Assembly: GCF_001279525.1 (NCBI RefSeq)
Contig: NZ_LGDY01000047.1
Location: 97,860 to 161,859, forward strand
Direction: 5' to 3'
Length of the DNA stretch: 64,000 bases
Source of the DNA: Nocardia sp. NRRL S-836
Lineage (GTDB): Bacteria > Actinomycetota > Actinomycetes > Mycobacteriales > Pseudonocardiaceae
Numbering within the stretch: position 1 is the first letter of the stretch; each line of letters starts with the position of its first letter. The position numbers and the translations under genes are program-made. Below are positions 36,103 through 45,816 of this stretch, piece after piece. The notes below the pieces were generated by a model. It was not told where the DNA came from and did no database searches. It saw nothing but the letters and a program-made list of their open reading frames with translations.

Positions 36103-36387
36103 CTACTTCTCGTACTTCGCCGTCGACCCGCGCAAGATTCCCTCGAAGCCGATCCCGGCGACGACGGCTTCCTTGAGGTCGCCCGCCTGCACCACCATCG
36201 CGGTGACGCCGCCGAGTGCGATGCAGACAAGCGCCAGGCCCACAAAACCCACGATCCGGCCGGGGGTGAACTCGCCGAGTTTCGCTTCTCCTGACGAGAG
36301 GGCACGAACCAGCGGCAGCACGTAGACCAGCAGATAGCCGGCAACGCCGCCCGCGGTGCCCCACAAGAAAACGTCAAGCGCGGGCAT
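36103..36387 (-). CDS. Small membrane protein, 94 aa
   Basis: The protein MPALDVFLWGTAGGVAGYLL has about three hydrophobic segments (the N-terminal one, GRIVGFVGLALVCIALGGVT and AMVVQAG) and a polar tail ILRGSTAKYEK. The ATG at 36387 has a GAGGGTGG purine-rich site upstream. A 28-codon frame (MSWLRKLQGVPVALSAGG) at 35984-36070 follows it. It neighbours the phage-head relic and may be a survivor of that element. Confidence 0.6.
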   Translation of the reverse strand: MPALDVFLWGTAGGVAGYLLVYVLPLVRALSSGEAKLGEFTPGRIVGFVGLALVCIALGGVTAMVVQAGDLKEAVVAGIGFEGILRGSTAKYEK

Positions 36388-36634
36388 CTTGACCACCCTC
36401 TACTTCGTCCGCCGAGGTCAAACAGCTCAGACCGCCAGTGGCAAAGAGACGCCTCGGTCCGGTCTTCCTGCTGGTGTCCGCGGAAATCTTCGACGCCGTG
36501 AGGAGCGAGAGACCACCAGATCCGATGTGACCCGCGATCCTGCCTTCTGCGATGGTGGACACGGCGCGCACAACAACCGCCGGCCCTACCAGTAGAGCCA
36601 AGGACCCGATGGCTGAGAGCGTGCTGGCGAACAT
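36374..36634 (-). CDS. Possible small membrane protein, 86 aa
   Basis: The frame from the ATG at 36634 (MFASTLSAIGSLALLVGPAV) has one hydrophobic N-terminus and a Ser/Arg-rich remainder. It overlaps the start of the next gene by 14 bases. Coding bias is modest and no ribosome-binding site is clear. Confidence 0.3.
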   Translation of the reverse strand: MFASTLSAIGSLALLVGPAVVVRAVSTIAEGRIAGHIGSGGLSLLTASKISADTSRKTGPRRLFATGGLSCLTSADEVEGGQDARA

Positions 36635-37596
36635 GGCATACCCCCTATCTCGTCTGGCACCGCTGAACCTGCGCGGCGCCAACACGGATAGATCGTGGTT
36701 CGAGTTGCTCGTGCCATCGGGACCACCACTGCCGCTGTTACGCACTGTCGCGTTAGGACGGGGAAGCCAGGCGTTGAAATCACCCGAACAGTTGAACGTT
36801 GCTGAGGGCCGCAAGACTTGCGACGCCAGGCGCGATCAGGTCACAGGGATAGCAGCACGGCGCTGGAGCCGTGTCGGCGTGGAGCTTCAGCACCGCGCCG
36901 CCGAACAAGCCGGGCGCTGAAGAGACAGCTGCCCAAACCCGTGGTCTTCTGACCGAGTTCCCCAACGGCGAAGGCCTTGAGGACCATCCCGGCGATCACT
37001 ACCTGTTTCACGCTGGCAGGCACCATCAGCCGCGACTACGCGGGCGCAGGTGCTCTTCGATGATCGACAGCTGTGCACTGAACGTCGCGTCGTCATGCAG
37101 CGACAAGGGCACGGTCGCCTGGCAGCAACCGGTGCCCGGACTCGACGGCGCGCTCGTGCTCACCGAGATGAGCCATCCGTGCGTCAACGGCTGCTCGGCT
37201 GGCACCGGCTGCCCGCCGCCGAAAGCGGCACCATCGTCGACCCTGACGGCGACGGGCCGGCGACCAGCCCACACCATGAAGCGGTCAGCGCCTTCGTGAC
37301 GTAGGCGTTGGCGTAGCTGGCCGCCACGTCAGCCTCCGCTTGCGACGGGTCAGCATGCCCACCGGGATCAAGCACAACGGCTCGTCGGTCTTGACCTGCG
37401 ACAGCACGTGTCTGCCGTCCGCACCGACAAGTTTAGCTCGTGCAGCACCAGCTAGGAGCGAGGCGCGCCGCCGAGCTCGTCCTGCACGAGCAACACGTCC
37501 GGAACGGACGCCACCCTCTCACGTACACCGCTGGTCAGATCTGAACTGTCGTCACGGCGGGGAAGCACCTCCTGTGGCGTCAAGACCTCGGCGTGC
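36635..37596. other. Decayed region
   Basis: Fragments with coding character appear on the minus strand (VPASVKQVVIAGMVLKAFAV near 36960-37025; DDATFSAQLSIIEEHLR near 37030-37090; DPSQAEADVAASYANAYV near 37300-37350) but in different frames and without starts. I interpret it as the remains of one or two genes of the same island. Confidence 0.35.
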
Positions 37597-38073
37597 TCAC
37601 GTGCTCCTGCCGGTACGGGCACGGTCCACCACTCCGGCCTTCGTGCGCGTAAACCAGATACCGGCCTCCTCGTCGAGGAGCCCAGCGAGGAAGAAGGGGC
37701 CCAGGCCTCCGAAGACCGCGGCCGTCAGCATGCCTACCAGCCCGCTGTCCGCCGCGGCCATCAGGCTCCCGTTGAGCACGGCGATGATCGTTGCGAACCT
37801 GTAGAGCGCGCGTCGCGCAGACCGGCGCCGTGAGCGGAGGGGCGTCGTGGCCGCCACGCAGGTCAGGTGCACGCTGGCGAGATGAACCAGCGTCGGCAGC
37901 ATGTACGCGCCGACAGCGGAGAGCCGCCCAAACTCGAGGTGGGGAAGCCCTGCCCGTGTGGCGGCCAACGTGGTGAGCATGGCCAGCAGCACCATGAAGA
38001 CGCCGGCGACGACGAGGACCCGCTGGATCTCACGCGGCGCGGCGTCGTGGGGCGTCTCGTCGAGAATCATCAT
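37597..38073 (-). CDS. Multi-pass membrane protein, 158 aa
   Basis: The protein MMILDETPHDAAPREIQRVL has four hydrophobic segments (VVAGVFMVLLAMLTTLA; LSAVGAYMLPTLVHLASVHL; FATIIAVLNGSLMAAADSG; GMLTAAVFGGLGPFFLAGLL) and a polar end. Its ATG overlaps the TGA of the upstream gene (ATGA), so it is coupled to 38070-38453. No family recognised; the topology resembles small transport or channel-like partners. Confidence 0.6.
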   Translation of the reverse strand: MMILDETPHDAAPREIQRVLVVAGVFMVLLAMLTTLAATRAGLPHLEFGRLSAVGAYMLPTLVHLASVHLTCVAATTPLRSRRRSARRALYRFATIIAVLNGSLMAAADSGLVGMLTAAVFGGLGPFFLAGLLDEEAGIWFTRTKAGVVDRARTGRST

Positions 38074-38453
38074 GCCGCCCCGTTCTGGCCAGGCATTCCG
38101 GGCAGCTGCGCCGGCCAGTTGTCCCGGTTGAGTGGATGTTCGGACTCGTGCCAGCTGGACGTGAACCCCGATTCGGCGAGCCGCATGCACGTCTCGTAGG
38201 CCATGACGCTGATGTCGATGTCCATGACCAAGGCCCGCACTTCGCCTCGGCGTTCAACCGGGCTCCAGTAGGCGAGTACGTCGCGGACGTGGCCGACCGT
38301 CGCTTGGTCAGGCGCCCACAGCCAGGTCGAGCGGGGGCTTCCGGAAATCTGCAGCGCAAGACCCGTACCAGCACCGACAACGTCCGCAGTCCTCGATGGC
38401 GCGGCCTGGGCAACGTTACCGCGGCCCACGATTTGCTGTTGAGGTTTAGTCAC
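38070..38453 (-). CDS. Hypothetical soluble protein, 127 aa, coupled to a membrane protein
   Basis: The frame from the GTG at 38453 reads VTKPQQQIVGRGNVAQAAPS, then a domain with STWLWAPDQATVGHVRDVLA, VERRGEVRALVMDIDISVMA and SGFTSSWHESEHPLNRDNWP. It overlaps the downstream membrane-protein gene by 4 bases. The start is not backed by a clear ribosome-binding site. Function unknown; the pair probably works together. Confidence 0.55.
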   Translation of the reverse strand: MTKPQQQIVGRGNVAQAAPSRTADVVGAGTGLALQISGSPRSTWLWAPDQATVGHVRDVLAYWSPVERRGEVRALVMDIDISVMAYETCMRLAESGFTSSWHESEHPLNRDNWPAQLPGMPGQNGAA

Positions 38454-38554
38454 GTCAGCGGTATCGGCTGGTGCGCACGAGCGATGGAGAACCCGAGTGG
38501 GCGACGCGCGGCCGCACCGGATGAGTGATCTGGCCGAGACGGACCGTTGCAAGA

Positions 38555-38917
38555 TCACGGGCAGATCAGGACCGCGCGCGTGTGCAGGTAGCCGCCGTAG
38601 GGCAGGGTGATGGCGGTCCGAAACTCGTAGCTGACGGCGTCGAACAGGAAGATCCCGCCGTCTTCCGCCCACAGGTGCGTCCAGTGGCTCCGCCCGGCGG
38701 GGATGAGCAGTTGGAAGGCCGTGGCGGCCAAGAAGGCCGCGACGTGGCCCACGGCCAGCCGGCCGCGCGGCCACGGGCTCGGCGGCGCTTCCGGCAACAC
38801 CCTCCCGGCCCACCCGCGCCACCGCGGCCGCCGGGTCGCCACCGGCTCCCGCGCGACCGCCGCGTTCCCGCCCACCCACGTCGAGTTCTCATGCAAGACC
38901 GCGTCATCGTTCACCAC
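38555..38917 (-). pseudogene. N-terminal fragment of a polytopic membrane protein
   Basis: The GTG at 38917 has GGGAG upstream. After a polar head comes one membrane segment (AVGHVAAFLAATAFQLLI), then WTHLWAEDGGIFLFDAVSYE and LPYGGYLHTRAVLIC, then a stop. The WAEDG...F..DA....PYGGYLH pattern is the first luminal loop of large GT-C-like actinomycete membrane proteins, normally over 400 residues. Only the first about 120 residues remain. Confidence 0.55.
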
Positions 38918-38969
38918 CGGCTCCCGCTCGCGACACCGAACCGGACACCGGGCCGCCCCTCGGTTCACG

Positions 38970-39455
38970 CCCGTGGGATACCCGACAGGTCGAACCGGTC
39001 GCGCAGCGTAGCGTTACCAAAATATTCCAAACAGTTACGGTGTGTGATTCCACGCGTTGCGGGTGCACAGCAGGCACGTGACGGCTCTGGGCGGCGCCGT
39101 CCAGGTCGGCGACCGCCTCCACCGGGACGTTCAGCGAGATTTCGCCTGCCCGCTGGAATGCGAACGTCATGCGAACGTCGGTCCCGGCGCGCACCTCGCG
39201 GGTGAAGTCGTTCAGCTGAACCCGGTACCGCAGCAGCGCTCCCCTGAGCCTGGCAACTCCGCCGTCCGCCAGCAGCGGCACCTGCCGCACCTGCTCGGTC
39301 TGACCGTCGTATGCGGCATCCCACAGCACTGACGCGTTCGTCGCCGCGTCCATGCGCACGTCGACCAACGCATCGGGTTCTCCTGCTCTGTTGAACATCG
39401 CGAACCGAACGGCCGCGTCGTCGCCTCGCTGGTAGCCGTCGCCGCTGGGTGCAAC
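38970..39455 (-). pseudogene. Copper-chaperone-like lipoprotein domain, N-terminus lost
   Basis: The minus frame reads SGDGYQRGDDAAVRFAMFNR, AGEPDALVDVRMDAATNASV, LPLLADGG-type text (VPLLADGGVARLRGALLRYR) and GTDVRMTFAFQRAGEISLNV. This is the beta-sandwich pattern of PCu(A)C-like secreted lipoproteins of actinomycetes. The signal peptide, lipobox and first about 40 residues are missing, and the downstream C-terminus degenerates. Confidence 0.5.
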
Positions 39456-39707
39456 GCCGGGTCGTCGTTGATCACCTCGTGGCCCGCCGAGCTGAGCACT
39501 TCGGACAGCCCCCGGATCGACCACCCCGCGTTGCAGTAACGTCCTGGAGGGCCGTCAGCAGCTGACCTCGATACGAGCAAGATCACCGACCGAGTTCGGC
39601 AACCACATCCTGCGCCACGTGCCGCGGCACAAGTCGCCCCTGCGGGCGTAAGGCCTGCGGAGAACGCGTTCAGCGGGTCGACAGTGTATGTTCCGCAATT
39701 TGTGATC

Positions 39708-41087
39708 ATGGCTGAGCAGCCCTACGCGGGACTGAATGCTGCGCTCGATGGCGCGTCTGACTGGGGTTTGACTGTGAGTGCGTTGGGCTGTGTCCATCGC
39801 GCGTCGGCTGTTCTGGTGGCCGCTGGCGTGGCGGACGAGAGTGCTGCTGTGCACCACATCGTCCAGAAGATGTTGGACTATTTCTCCGCAAGATGGACAG
39901 AACCACAGACCGAGCATAAAAACGTAGAGGAAATGCGGCATGGAATAGCTCTTGTGCGGACGCTTACGCAGTTGAATCGCATGCATGAGGCCGCTATCCG
40001 ATACGTCGAGATGGCTGGAACCCTCGTACACAAGCTTGAGGCTTTTCCGACAGTTTTGTTACTTCTGCAGCCATTTTTTCCGCTTGCTTGGACTGAGCCG
40101 CATCCGGACCTCACAGCCGAACAGGTAGCCACCCTTGCAACCGACGCCGCCTGTGCGTTATTGCGTGTCGGCGAACAGGAGCATGCCCTCGTGTTACATG
40201 GCCTGGCTCTGATGAAGAACATCGACAGCGGCAACCCCATTCGCGCGGTGGCTAATCTTGCGAACACTGCGACTACATTAGACGGACTGAATAGGCTTGC
40301 CCGGGCTGACAGTGCATTAAGACTTGCACTGGAGCTGGCCGGTCTCTATCCGAACGGTAGGGCCATGTTTGTAGCCCGCATCTCGATGGTCGAACGCCTC
40401 ATCGACGCAGGACAGGAGACTGAGGCTGAACGGCTCTGGGCTCTACTCGATCCGCGGCATAGCTGGGACTACGCCGCCCAGCGTAGTGGACAGGCCGAGA
40501 TCGTGAACGCTTACTTCAAGCTGCGCACCGGTCGCCTCTCTGACAGAGAATTGATCTCGATTGAACGGCACGCGAGGTCGACTAACAGCGCCGCCCTGCG
40601 TCGGAAAGTGCATAGATTGAGGGGAAATCTTGCCATTCAACTCGAGGACTGGGGAGTCGCCGCTCGTGAACTCGACGTGGCGATGCGTTTGGCTCGTGCC
40701 TCTGAAATTTCCGACGCGGATACAGAGGCGAAGCTTGTTCTAGCCAGGGCTCACATAGGCCAACTGACTGAAGCAGCAGCGGAGGCGAACCGCCTCGCCG
40801 CCGAAGACAGAGCAGCGCATGCGCCGCTTGCCCTGATTTGGCAGACGCTCGGTCAGTCCGAGAAGGCACTCATGCATGCGCGCTTGGCCTATCGCAGAGC
40901 ATGGGCTGACGGGGAGCCTCATGTCCGTCGTTACGACCTGAGGGAGGCGGCACTGTTGCTTTATGAGCTTGGCGCTCCCCTGCCTGACCTTCCCGCATAC
41001 AATCAGGCAAGCGATCCCCCGCTACCATGGGAAGCGAAGGTTAAGGCAACGATCAACAACCGACGCAACATTCAGGGATTCAACTGA
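39708..41087 (+). CDS. TPR-type helical repeat protein, 459 aa
   Basis: The protein is built of helical repeats of about 34-40 residues through most of its length (VRTLTQLNRMHEAAIRYVEM, ATTLDGLNRLARADSALRLA, RGNLAIQLEDWGVAARELDV, LARAHIGQLTEAAAEANRLA, WQTLGQSEKALMHARLAYRR). No ATPase motif is present, so it is either a stand-alone scaffold or the C-terminal part of a STAND protein that lost its NTPase. GC content is lower than in the surroundings. The ATG at 39708 (MAEQPYAGLNAALDG) is the best start. Convergent with STAND relics at 41.1-42 kb. Confidence 0.65.
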   Translation: MAEQPYAGLNAALDGASDWGLTVSALGCVHRASAVLVAAGVADESAAVHHIVQKMLDYFSARWTEPQTEHKNVEEMRHGIALVRTLTQLNRMHEAAIRYVEMAGTLVHKLEAFPTVLLLLQPFFPLAWTEPHPDLTAEQVATLATDAACALLRVGEQEHALVLHGLALMKNIDSGNPIRAVANLANTATTLDGLNRLARADSALRLALELAGLYPNGRAMFVARISMVERLIDAGQETEAERLWALLDPRHSWDYAAQRSGQAEIVNAYFKLRTGRLSDRELISIERHARSTNSAALRRKVHRLRGNLAIQLEDWGVAARELDVAMRLARASEISDADTEAKLVLARAHIGQLTEAAAEANRLAAEDRAAHAPLALIWQTLGQSEKALMHARLAYRRAWADGEPHVRRYDLREAALLLYELGAPLPDLPAYNQASDPPLPWEAKVKATINNRRNIQGFN

Positions 41088-41107
41088 CCCACCGCATCGA
41101 GTACATC

Positions 41108-41427
41108 TTAAGCGTGGCAGATCATGATCTTTTCGGCGCGTTTGACCAGCATCCGTACAGGAAATTCTTTTAGGTACCGCGTCGTTCGATTGTTGGCCAC
41201 AAGGTGCCACCCCGTTTCTTCGACGAGTCGAGGAAACGGTCGAGGTGTCGCCGGATATTGGGGATCGCGTATACATCGACGGGATCTTTTGCTTCCGTCA
41301 ACCAGATCGTATCCGTGTCCGCATGTCCGGCACCGGCGTCGATTTCCGTATTCAGTATCAGCAGGCCGAGGCGCTGCGGTTTGGTCTCCTTGACGGCATC
41401 GACGACGTGCCAGCCTTGTTCTCGCAT
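41108..41427 (-). pseudogene. Unknown small protein, frameshifted
   Basis: The minus frame reads GWHVVDAVKETKPQRLGLLI, HADTDTIWLTEAKDPVDVYA and IRRHLDRFLDSSKKRG. At about 41215 coding continues in another frame, GWHLVANNRTTRYLKEFPVR and MLVKRAEKIMICHA. A one-base indel breaks what looks like a single alpha/beta protein. Family not recognised. Confidence 0.45.
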
Positions 41428-41619
41428 CAGGTCGCCACGTCGCGTTCCAGTCCCTTGTCACGGCGATCGCGGACCTGTTGAGCGCGGTCTCGACCATTGC
41501 CGGCGCGGGTGGTTGGCTCCGCGGCTTAGCCAGCTGCCGGATCACCGGCTTCGGACCCGACTCTTGATACAGCCGGACCGCATGAGCCCCAGCTCGTCGG
41601 ATACTTCTTCGGTGGCGCC

Positions 41620-41977
41620 ACGGACGACTTTCGTCAATAGCTCGCACGAGGTAGTCAATCGCGATTTTAATACAAAACTGTTCTCGCAGGTAAAGTCCGA
41701 GCCCGTTGAGACGGTGACAGAGAATCGGCGTGTCAGGCGCGGGTTTCGAGTACCCGAGCAGAGCTTGCGCGTGCAGCAACACCTGATGGTAATGTGGCCA
41801 ACTCCCCGGCGAGGCGTGGTTGTGCCCCTTGAGCGCGGTAACGATTGTGACTGCCGCAGTTTCTCGGGTGAACACAATATCTTCGAATTGACGGACTGGA
41901 TCATCGACATCCGCTGTTCGCGTCACTGCCTGCACCAACCGGTGCACGCCAATCGCTTCGGCGGTCAGAGTGATCAT
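41620..41977 (-). pseudogene. Fragment of a STAND/TPR protein
   Basis: Residues such as IGVHRLVQAVTR, PVRQFEDIVFTRETAAVTIV, SWPHYHQVLLHAQALLGY and LNGLGLYLREQFCIKIAIDY match the junction between NTPase and TPR domains in actinomycete STAND proteins (VHRLVQ...WP....LLPHAQAL). Only this part remains and the frame then breaks down. It may have belonged to the same gene family as the TPR protein at 39708. Confidence 0.55.
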
Positions 41978-42235
41978 ACTGAAGGAAGCAAGTCTCCGAA
42001 GGGCCTCCGTCGTACTCTGTCACCGCGCCGACTCCAATAGTCAGTACGCCATCTCGAGCCTGAAGTCGTACAGTTTTCACATTGAAGAGTGAGGACTGAA
42101 CGTGACCGCTCCTCGACTGGCACCTCCACAACCTTGCGGGTCAGTGCAGCCTGGTCGCCAAGCTGCTCGACTATCGCGGCATGCTCACGGTCGACAACGC
42201 GGCCATCGCGCCGACATTCACCGCGCAGGTCGACG

Positions 42236-42571
42236 CCGTCCTCGGTGTGCGCCTGGGCATCGAGCCGCGCACGCAGATCCGCTCGGTGGTGCGCTGGCGG
42301 CGCACCGCGAGGTAGAGCGCGAACAGCGCGCCGCCGCCGGCGACGATGCTCAACAGGATTTTCATCGCATCCAGCTTCGCGGCTACGAAGTCCTTGCCGT
42401 TGATTGCCGTGACCGGGTCGACCTTCACCCCGGCGTCACCCACAACGCCACACCGGCCGCGAGCATCAAGATCATTTCCGCCAGCACCGGCACTGTCCAC
42501 GGCAACTGCGCGTCGGCGGTCGGCCGAGGACGGGAAGGGTGCAGTTTGTTCAGGGCACGCCGCCAGCGGGA
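42236..42571 (-). pseudogene. Relic of a pentapeptide-repeat membrane protein (paralog 3)
   Basis: Across three minus-strand frames the sequence follows the N-terminus of the protein at 54961-56616: SRWRRALNKLHPSRPRPTAD and LPWTVPVLAEM; then VDPVTAINGKDFVAAKLDAM and GALFALYLAVRRQRTTER; then DLRARLDAQAHTED. Frameshifts lie near 42440 and 42275. The helical block and all repeats are gone. Confidence 0.75.
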
Positions 42572-42725
42572 GTCCTTGAACTGCTGAGGTGATCGGCAGA
42601 AAGGGTCTCGGCCGACGCCGGCTTGGCGACCAGGCCCTCGTCGCGCAGGTGCGAACCGCTGTGGGGTGGACTTCACCAGGGACTTCTCCATGGCAAGCGT
42701 GACGGGTGCAATGTCCGGCACCACT

Positions 42726-45623
42726 TCACGGCAGCCATGTGCCCCTTGGCGCGTGTTCCTGTGCGCGACGCAGAGCTTCGAACGCCCAGGCCGTGCCCGC
42801 CGTCACCTCCCGCTCCAGTTCCTCGACCCGGCCCTGCTCGACCAACAGGTCTACCAACAAGTGGGCAGCTAAGTAGTTGCCGCCGTCGGCGTCGGTACGC
42901 AGCATCTGGAGTCCGTCGTCGACTCGCCCATGCTGGACCAGCAGCTTCACCAATCGGAATACGGCCCAACCGCTTCCGCTGTCGGCGTGGGGACGCAGCA
43001 TCTGGAGTGCCTCATCGACCCGTCCATGGTCGATCAACAGGTCCGTCAACCGGAGAGCGGCATAGTGGTCGCCGCTGGCGGCGCGGGTGCGCAACCCTTC
43101 CACCTGTCCATGGTCAACCAACAGGTCCGCCAACAAGGTGGCGGCTCGAGAATTGCCACTGTCGGCAACGGCTCCTAGCTCTTCGACCTGCCCCTGCTCG
43201 GCCAACGTATTCGCCAGCTGGTAGGCGGCCCGATCGCTTCCGCGGTCGGCGCGCGCACGCAGTTCTTCTACCTGCCCCTGGGCGGCCAACAGGTCCGCCA
43301 ACGATAAATCGGCGAAGTAATCTCCGCGGTTGGCGCGGGTGCGCAGCTCTTCCACTTTTCCGTGGTCAGCCAAAAGGCCCGAGAACCAAAGGACGACGTT
43401 CAGGGCCCGCCTATCGGCGTGGGGGCGCAGTATGTGGAGTGCCTCGTCGATCCGCCCTAGGTCCACCAGCAGCCTCGCCAACCGGATGACGGCGCCTTCG
43501 TCGCCGTGTTCGGCGAGGGGGCACAGCACCTGGACTGCCTCGTCGATCCGCCCTAGGTCCACCAGCAGCCTCGCCAACCAGATAGAAGCGTCTTTGTCTC
43601 CGTGTTCGGCGATGGGGTACAGCACCTGGAGTGCCTCTTCGATCCGCCCTTGATCCTCCAGCAGCCTCGCCAACGAAGTGGACACATATCTGTCGCCGCG
43701 TTCAGCGAAGGGGTATAGCACCTGCAGCGCGTCGTCGACCTGTCCGCGCTCGACCAGCAAGGACGCCGACGCGATGGCGGCGTGCCTGTCGCCGCTGCCT
43801 GCTCTGTCGCGCAGCGTCTCCACCATCCCGTAGTCCGCTAGCAGCATCGCAAGATCGAAGGAGGCGTTTTCATCGCCACGTTCGGCAAGAGGGCGCAGCA
43901 CCTGAAGTGCCTCGTCGACCTGCCCTTGCTCAACCAGCAGCCTCACCAACCGGGTGGAGGCTTCGTAGTTGCCGCTAACAGCAAGAGATCGCAGAACCTG
44001 CAGTGCCTCGTCGACTTGCCCTCGCTCGACCAGCGACTCCGCCAACTGGAAGGCGGCCTGATCGTCTCCGTTGCCGGCGCGGGCGCGCAGGTCTTCTACC
44101 AATCCCCCGTCCCGTAGCGCACACAGCACCCGGAAGGCGGCCCGATGATCGTTGTGGTCGGCGAGTTGTTGGCAGAAAGCTACGGTTTCGTGTGCGCGGC
44201 CGCGGCGTTCGGCGTTGTCGGCGAGACGGTGGGTGTCGTCGGAATGGTGGTGACGGATCAGGGCGCGCCAGGCGCTGTCGGGGAGGTGTTCGGTACGGCG
44301 CTCACGTAGGGCGTGCTGGTGCAAGTAGTCGGCGACCCGATAGCCGGCGATGCGTCCCATGCCGGTGGGGACTGGGATGAGGGTAGCGGTGGCGCCGTGC
44401 AGCAACGCAGTGGCGTAGATCAGGGCGTCGTCGAGCCAGTCCACGGGTGCGGTGGCGATCTGCCAGTCCTCGAGGTAGCCGGGAGCGGCGTCGGCGAGGT
44501 ACTCACGCGTCAGGGGCGCGTGGGCGCCGACGCGGCGGGCATCCAACGCGGCAGTGAGGACTGCATGAGCGTAAGCGGGTGCCTGGTTCCACTGGCGGAT
44601 CAGGTCCGGGCCACCCGCCATCACCTGGGCAAAACCGGCGTCCGAGGTGTCGAGCGCGACCCGGATCCGGCGGTCAGTGCCGGCAAGATCTTCAGCGCGG
44701 CGAAGCTCGTCGGTGCTGAACGTTCTCGATACATGCAGTGTGTCAGCCAGATCGAGCAGTCGACGGTCGTTGGCGTACGGGTTCAACTGATCTTTGGCTG
44801 GCAGTGCCGCGCGTTTGCTGTGTTCATCGGGCCAGCACGTCGCGACCACCACCGCCCCTGCTTCAATGAATCCGCGGATTTGGCCCACCGGCACGCCGCC
44901 GGGGTCGTCGAGGTAGTCCTGCAGCTCGTCGAGCCAGACCACGGTCCGGCCTGCCGAGTGGGAGGAAAGCTCCCGCAGTTCGGCGGCATTGCCTGGGTGC
45001 AGCAGCCACCAATCCGGCAGCACCGCCCGCACCCCTTCGAAAAGCGCGCGGGACTTGCCCACCGAGGAGTCCCCGACCAGTAGTACGAACCCGCCGTGCT
45101 GTCCGGCGATGGTGAGCTTTGTGCGCAGGTCGGCGTCAAAATCGCGCGGCACGTACGACGGCAGCTCGTCACGGCGCCCGTCTTGGTCGTGCCCGGCGGG
45201 CTGCTCGACATCGATCGCGGCGTGCACTCCAAGCAGCCGCGGCCGCGCGTCCTGGACCCGCACCGAGCCCGGCAGCCGCCGCTGGTGCTGGCGGGCGACC
45301 CGGTCGCGCGCCAGCAGCCACGGACGCTGCGCGTCCTCGCTGTGAACCCCGCACACCGCAAGCAACGTCTCCACCGTCTCCGGCTCGGGCACGGACTTGG
45401 CGTTGAGTAGATCACCGGCGGTCGAGTGCGGCAGAGCCGGTTGCCGTCCGTGGCGCGTCGGCAGCTTCATCGCGGCATTCGTCAATCCGCGCAGCGACAG
45501 CGACTGGGCGCGGCGAAGCTGATCGAGCGCGTCAGCCAGTTGACGCAGGGTGTTGATGTCCGCTGGATCCACACCCGTCCTCTCTGTCTTCTTTAGAGCT
45601 GTCCGGTAGAGCTCGCCGTACAA
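42726..45623 (-). CDS. HTH-STAND-like ATPase with C-terminal helical repeats, 965 aa
   Basis: An Xre-like helix-turn-helix region spans about residues 25-95. The NTPase has Walker A GDSSVGKS (184-191) and a Walker B-like strand VVWLDELQ (228-235), preceded by the characteristic YVPRDFDADLR. From about residue 480 to the end are some twelve TPR/Sel1-like repeats of about 34-36 residues (for example EALQVLRPLAERGDENASFD and LARLLVDLGRIDEA), which vary mainly at ligand-facing positions. The architecture is that of an NLR-like sensor or a STAND transcription regulator. The gene looks intact. No effector gene is adjacent, and the next intact gene is a 66-residue membrane protein facing the other way. 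Confidence 0.7.
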   Translation of the reverse strand: MYGELYRTALKKTERTGVDPADINTLRQLADALDQLRRAQSLSLRGLTNAAMKLPTRHGRQPALPHSTAGDLLNAKSVPEPETVETLLAVCGVHSEDAQRPWLLARDRVARQHQRRLPGSVRVQDARPRLLGVHAAIDVEQPAGHDQDGRRDELPSYVPRDFDADLRTKLTIAGQHGGFVLLVGDSSVGKSRALFEGVRAVLPDWWLLHPGNAAELRELSSHSAGRTVVWLDELQDYLDDPGGVPVGQIRGFIEAGAVVVATCWPDEHSKRAALPAKDQLNPYANDRRLLDLADTLHVSRTFSTDELRRAEDLAGTDRRIRVALDTSDAGFAQVMAGGPDLIRQWNQAPAYAHAVLTAALDARRVGAHAPLTREYLADAAPGYLEDWQIATAPVDWLDDALIYATALLHGATATLIPVPTGMGRIAGYRVADYLHQHALRERRTEHLPDSAWRALIRHHHSDDTHRLADNAERRGRAHETVAFCQQLADHNDHRAAFRVLCALRDGGLVEDLRARAGNGDDQAAFQLAESLVERGQVDEALQVLRSLAVSGNYEASTRLVRLLVEQGQVDEALQVLRPLAERGDENASFDLAMLLADYGMVETLRDRAGSGDRHAAIASASLLVERGQVDDALQVLYPFAERGDRYVSTSLARLLEDQGRIEEALQVLYPIAEHGDKDASIWLARLLVDLGRIDEAVQVLCPLAEHGDEGAVIRLARLLVDLGRIDEALHILRPHADRRALNVVLWFSGLLADHGKVEELRTRANRGDYFADLSLADLLAAQGQVEELRARADRGSDRAAYQLANTLAEQGQVEELGAVADSGNSRAATLLADLLVDHGQVEGLRTRAASGDHYAALRLTDLLIDHGRVDEALQMLRPHADSGSGWAVFRLVKLLVQHGRVDDGLQMLRTDADGGNYLAAHLLVDLLVEQGRVEELEREVTAGTAWAFEALRRAQEHAPRGTWLP

Positions 45624-45816
45624 CTGCCGGACACCGTACTCACGGCCCCGCTCTGTGCTTCGTTTTCAGGCCATCGGGCGTTGCACCGACCTGCCCTCGC
45701 GGGCGCTGTCCGGGTCCGTACGGCGCCCGTGCCGGACGTCACCTCGGGCTGGTCGGCTGTGCGTGGCGAGCATCGATCGGTCCGGCTCGCGCCCCTCGGA
45801 GAACAGGAGCTCGATC

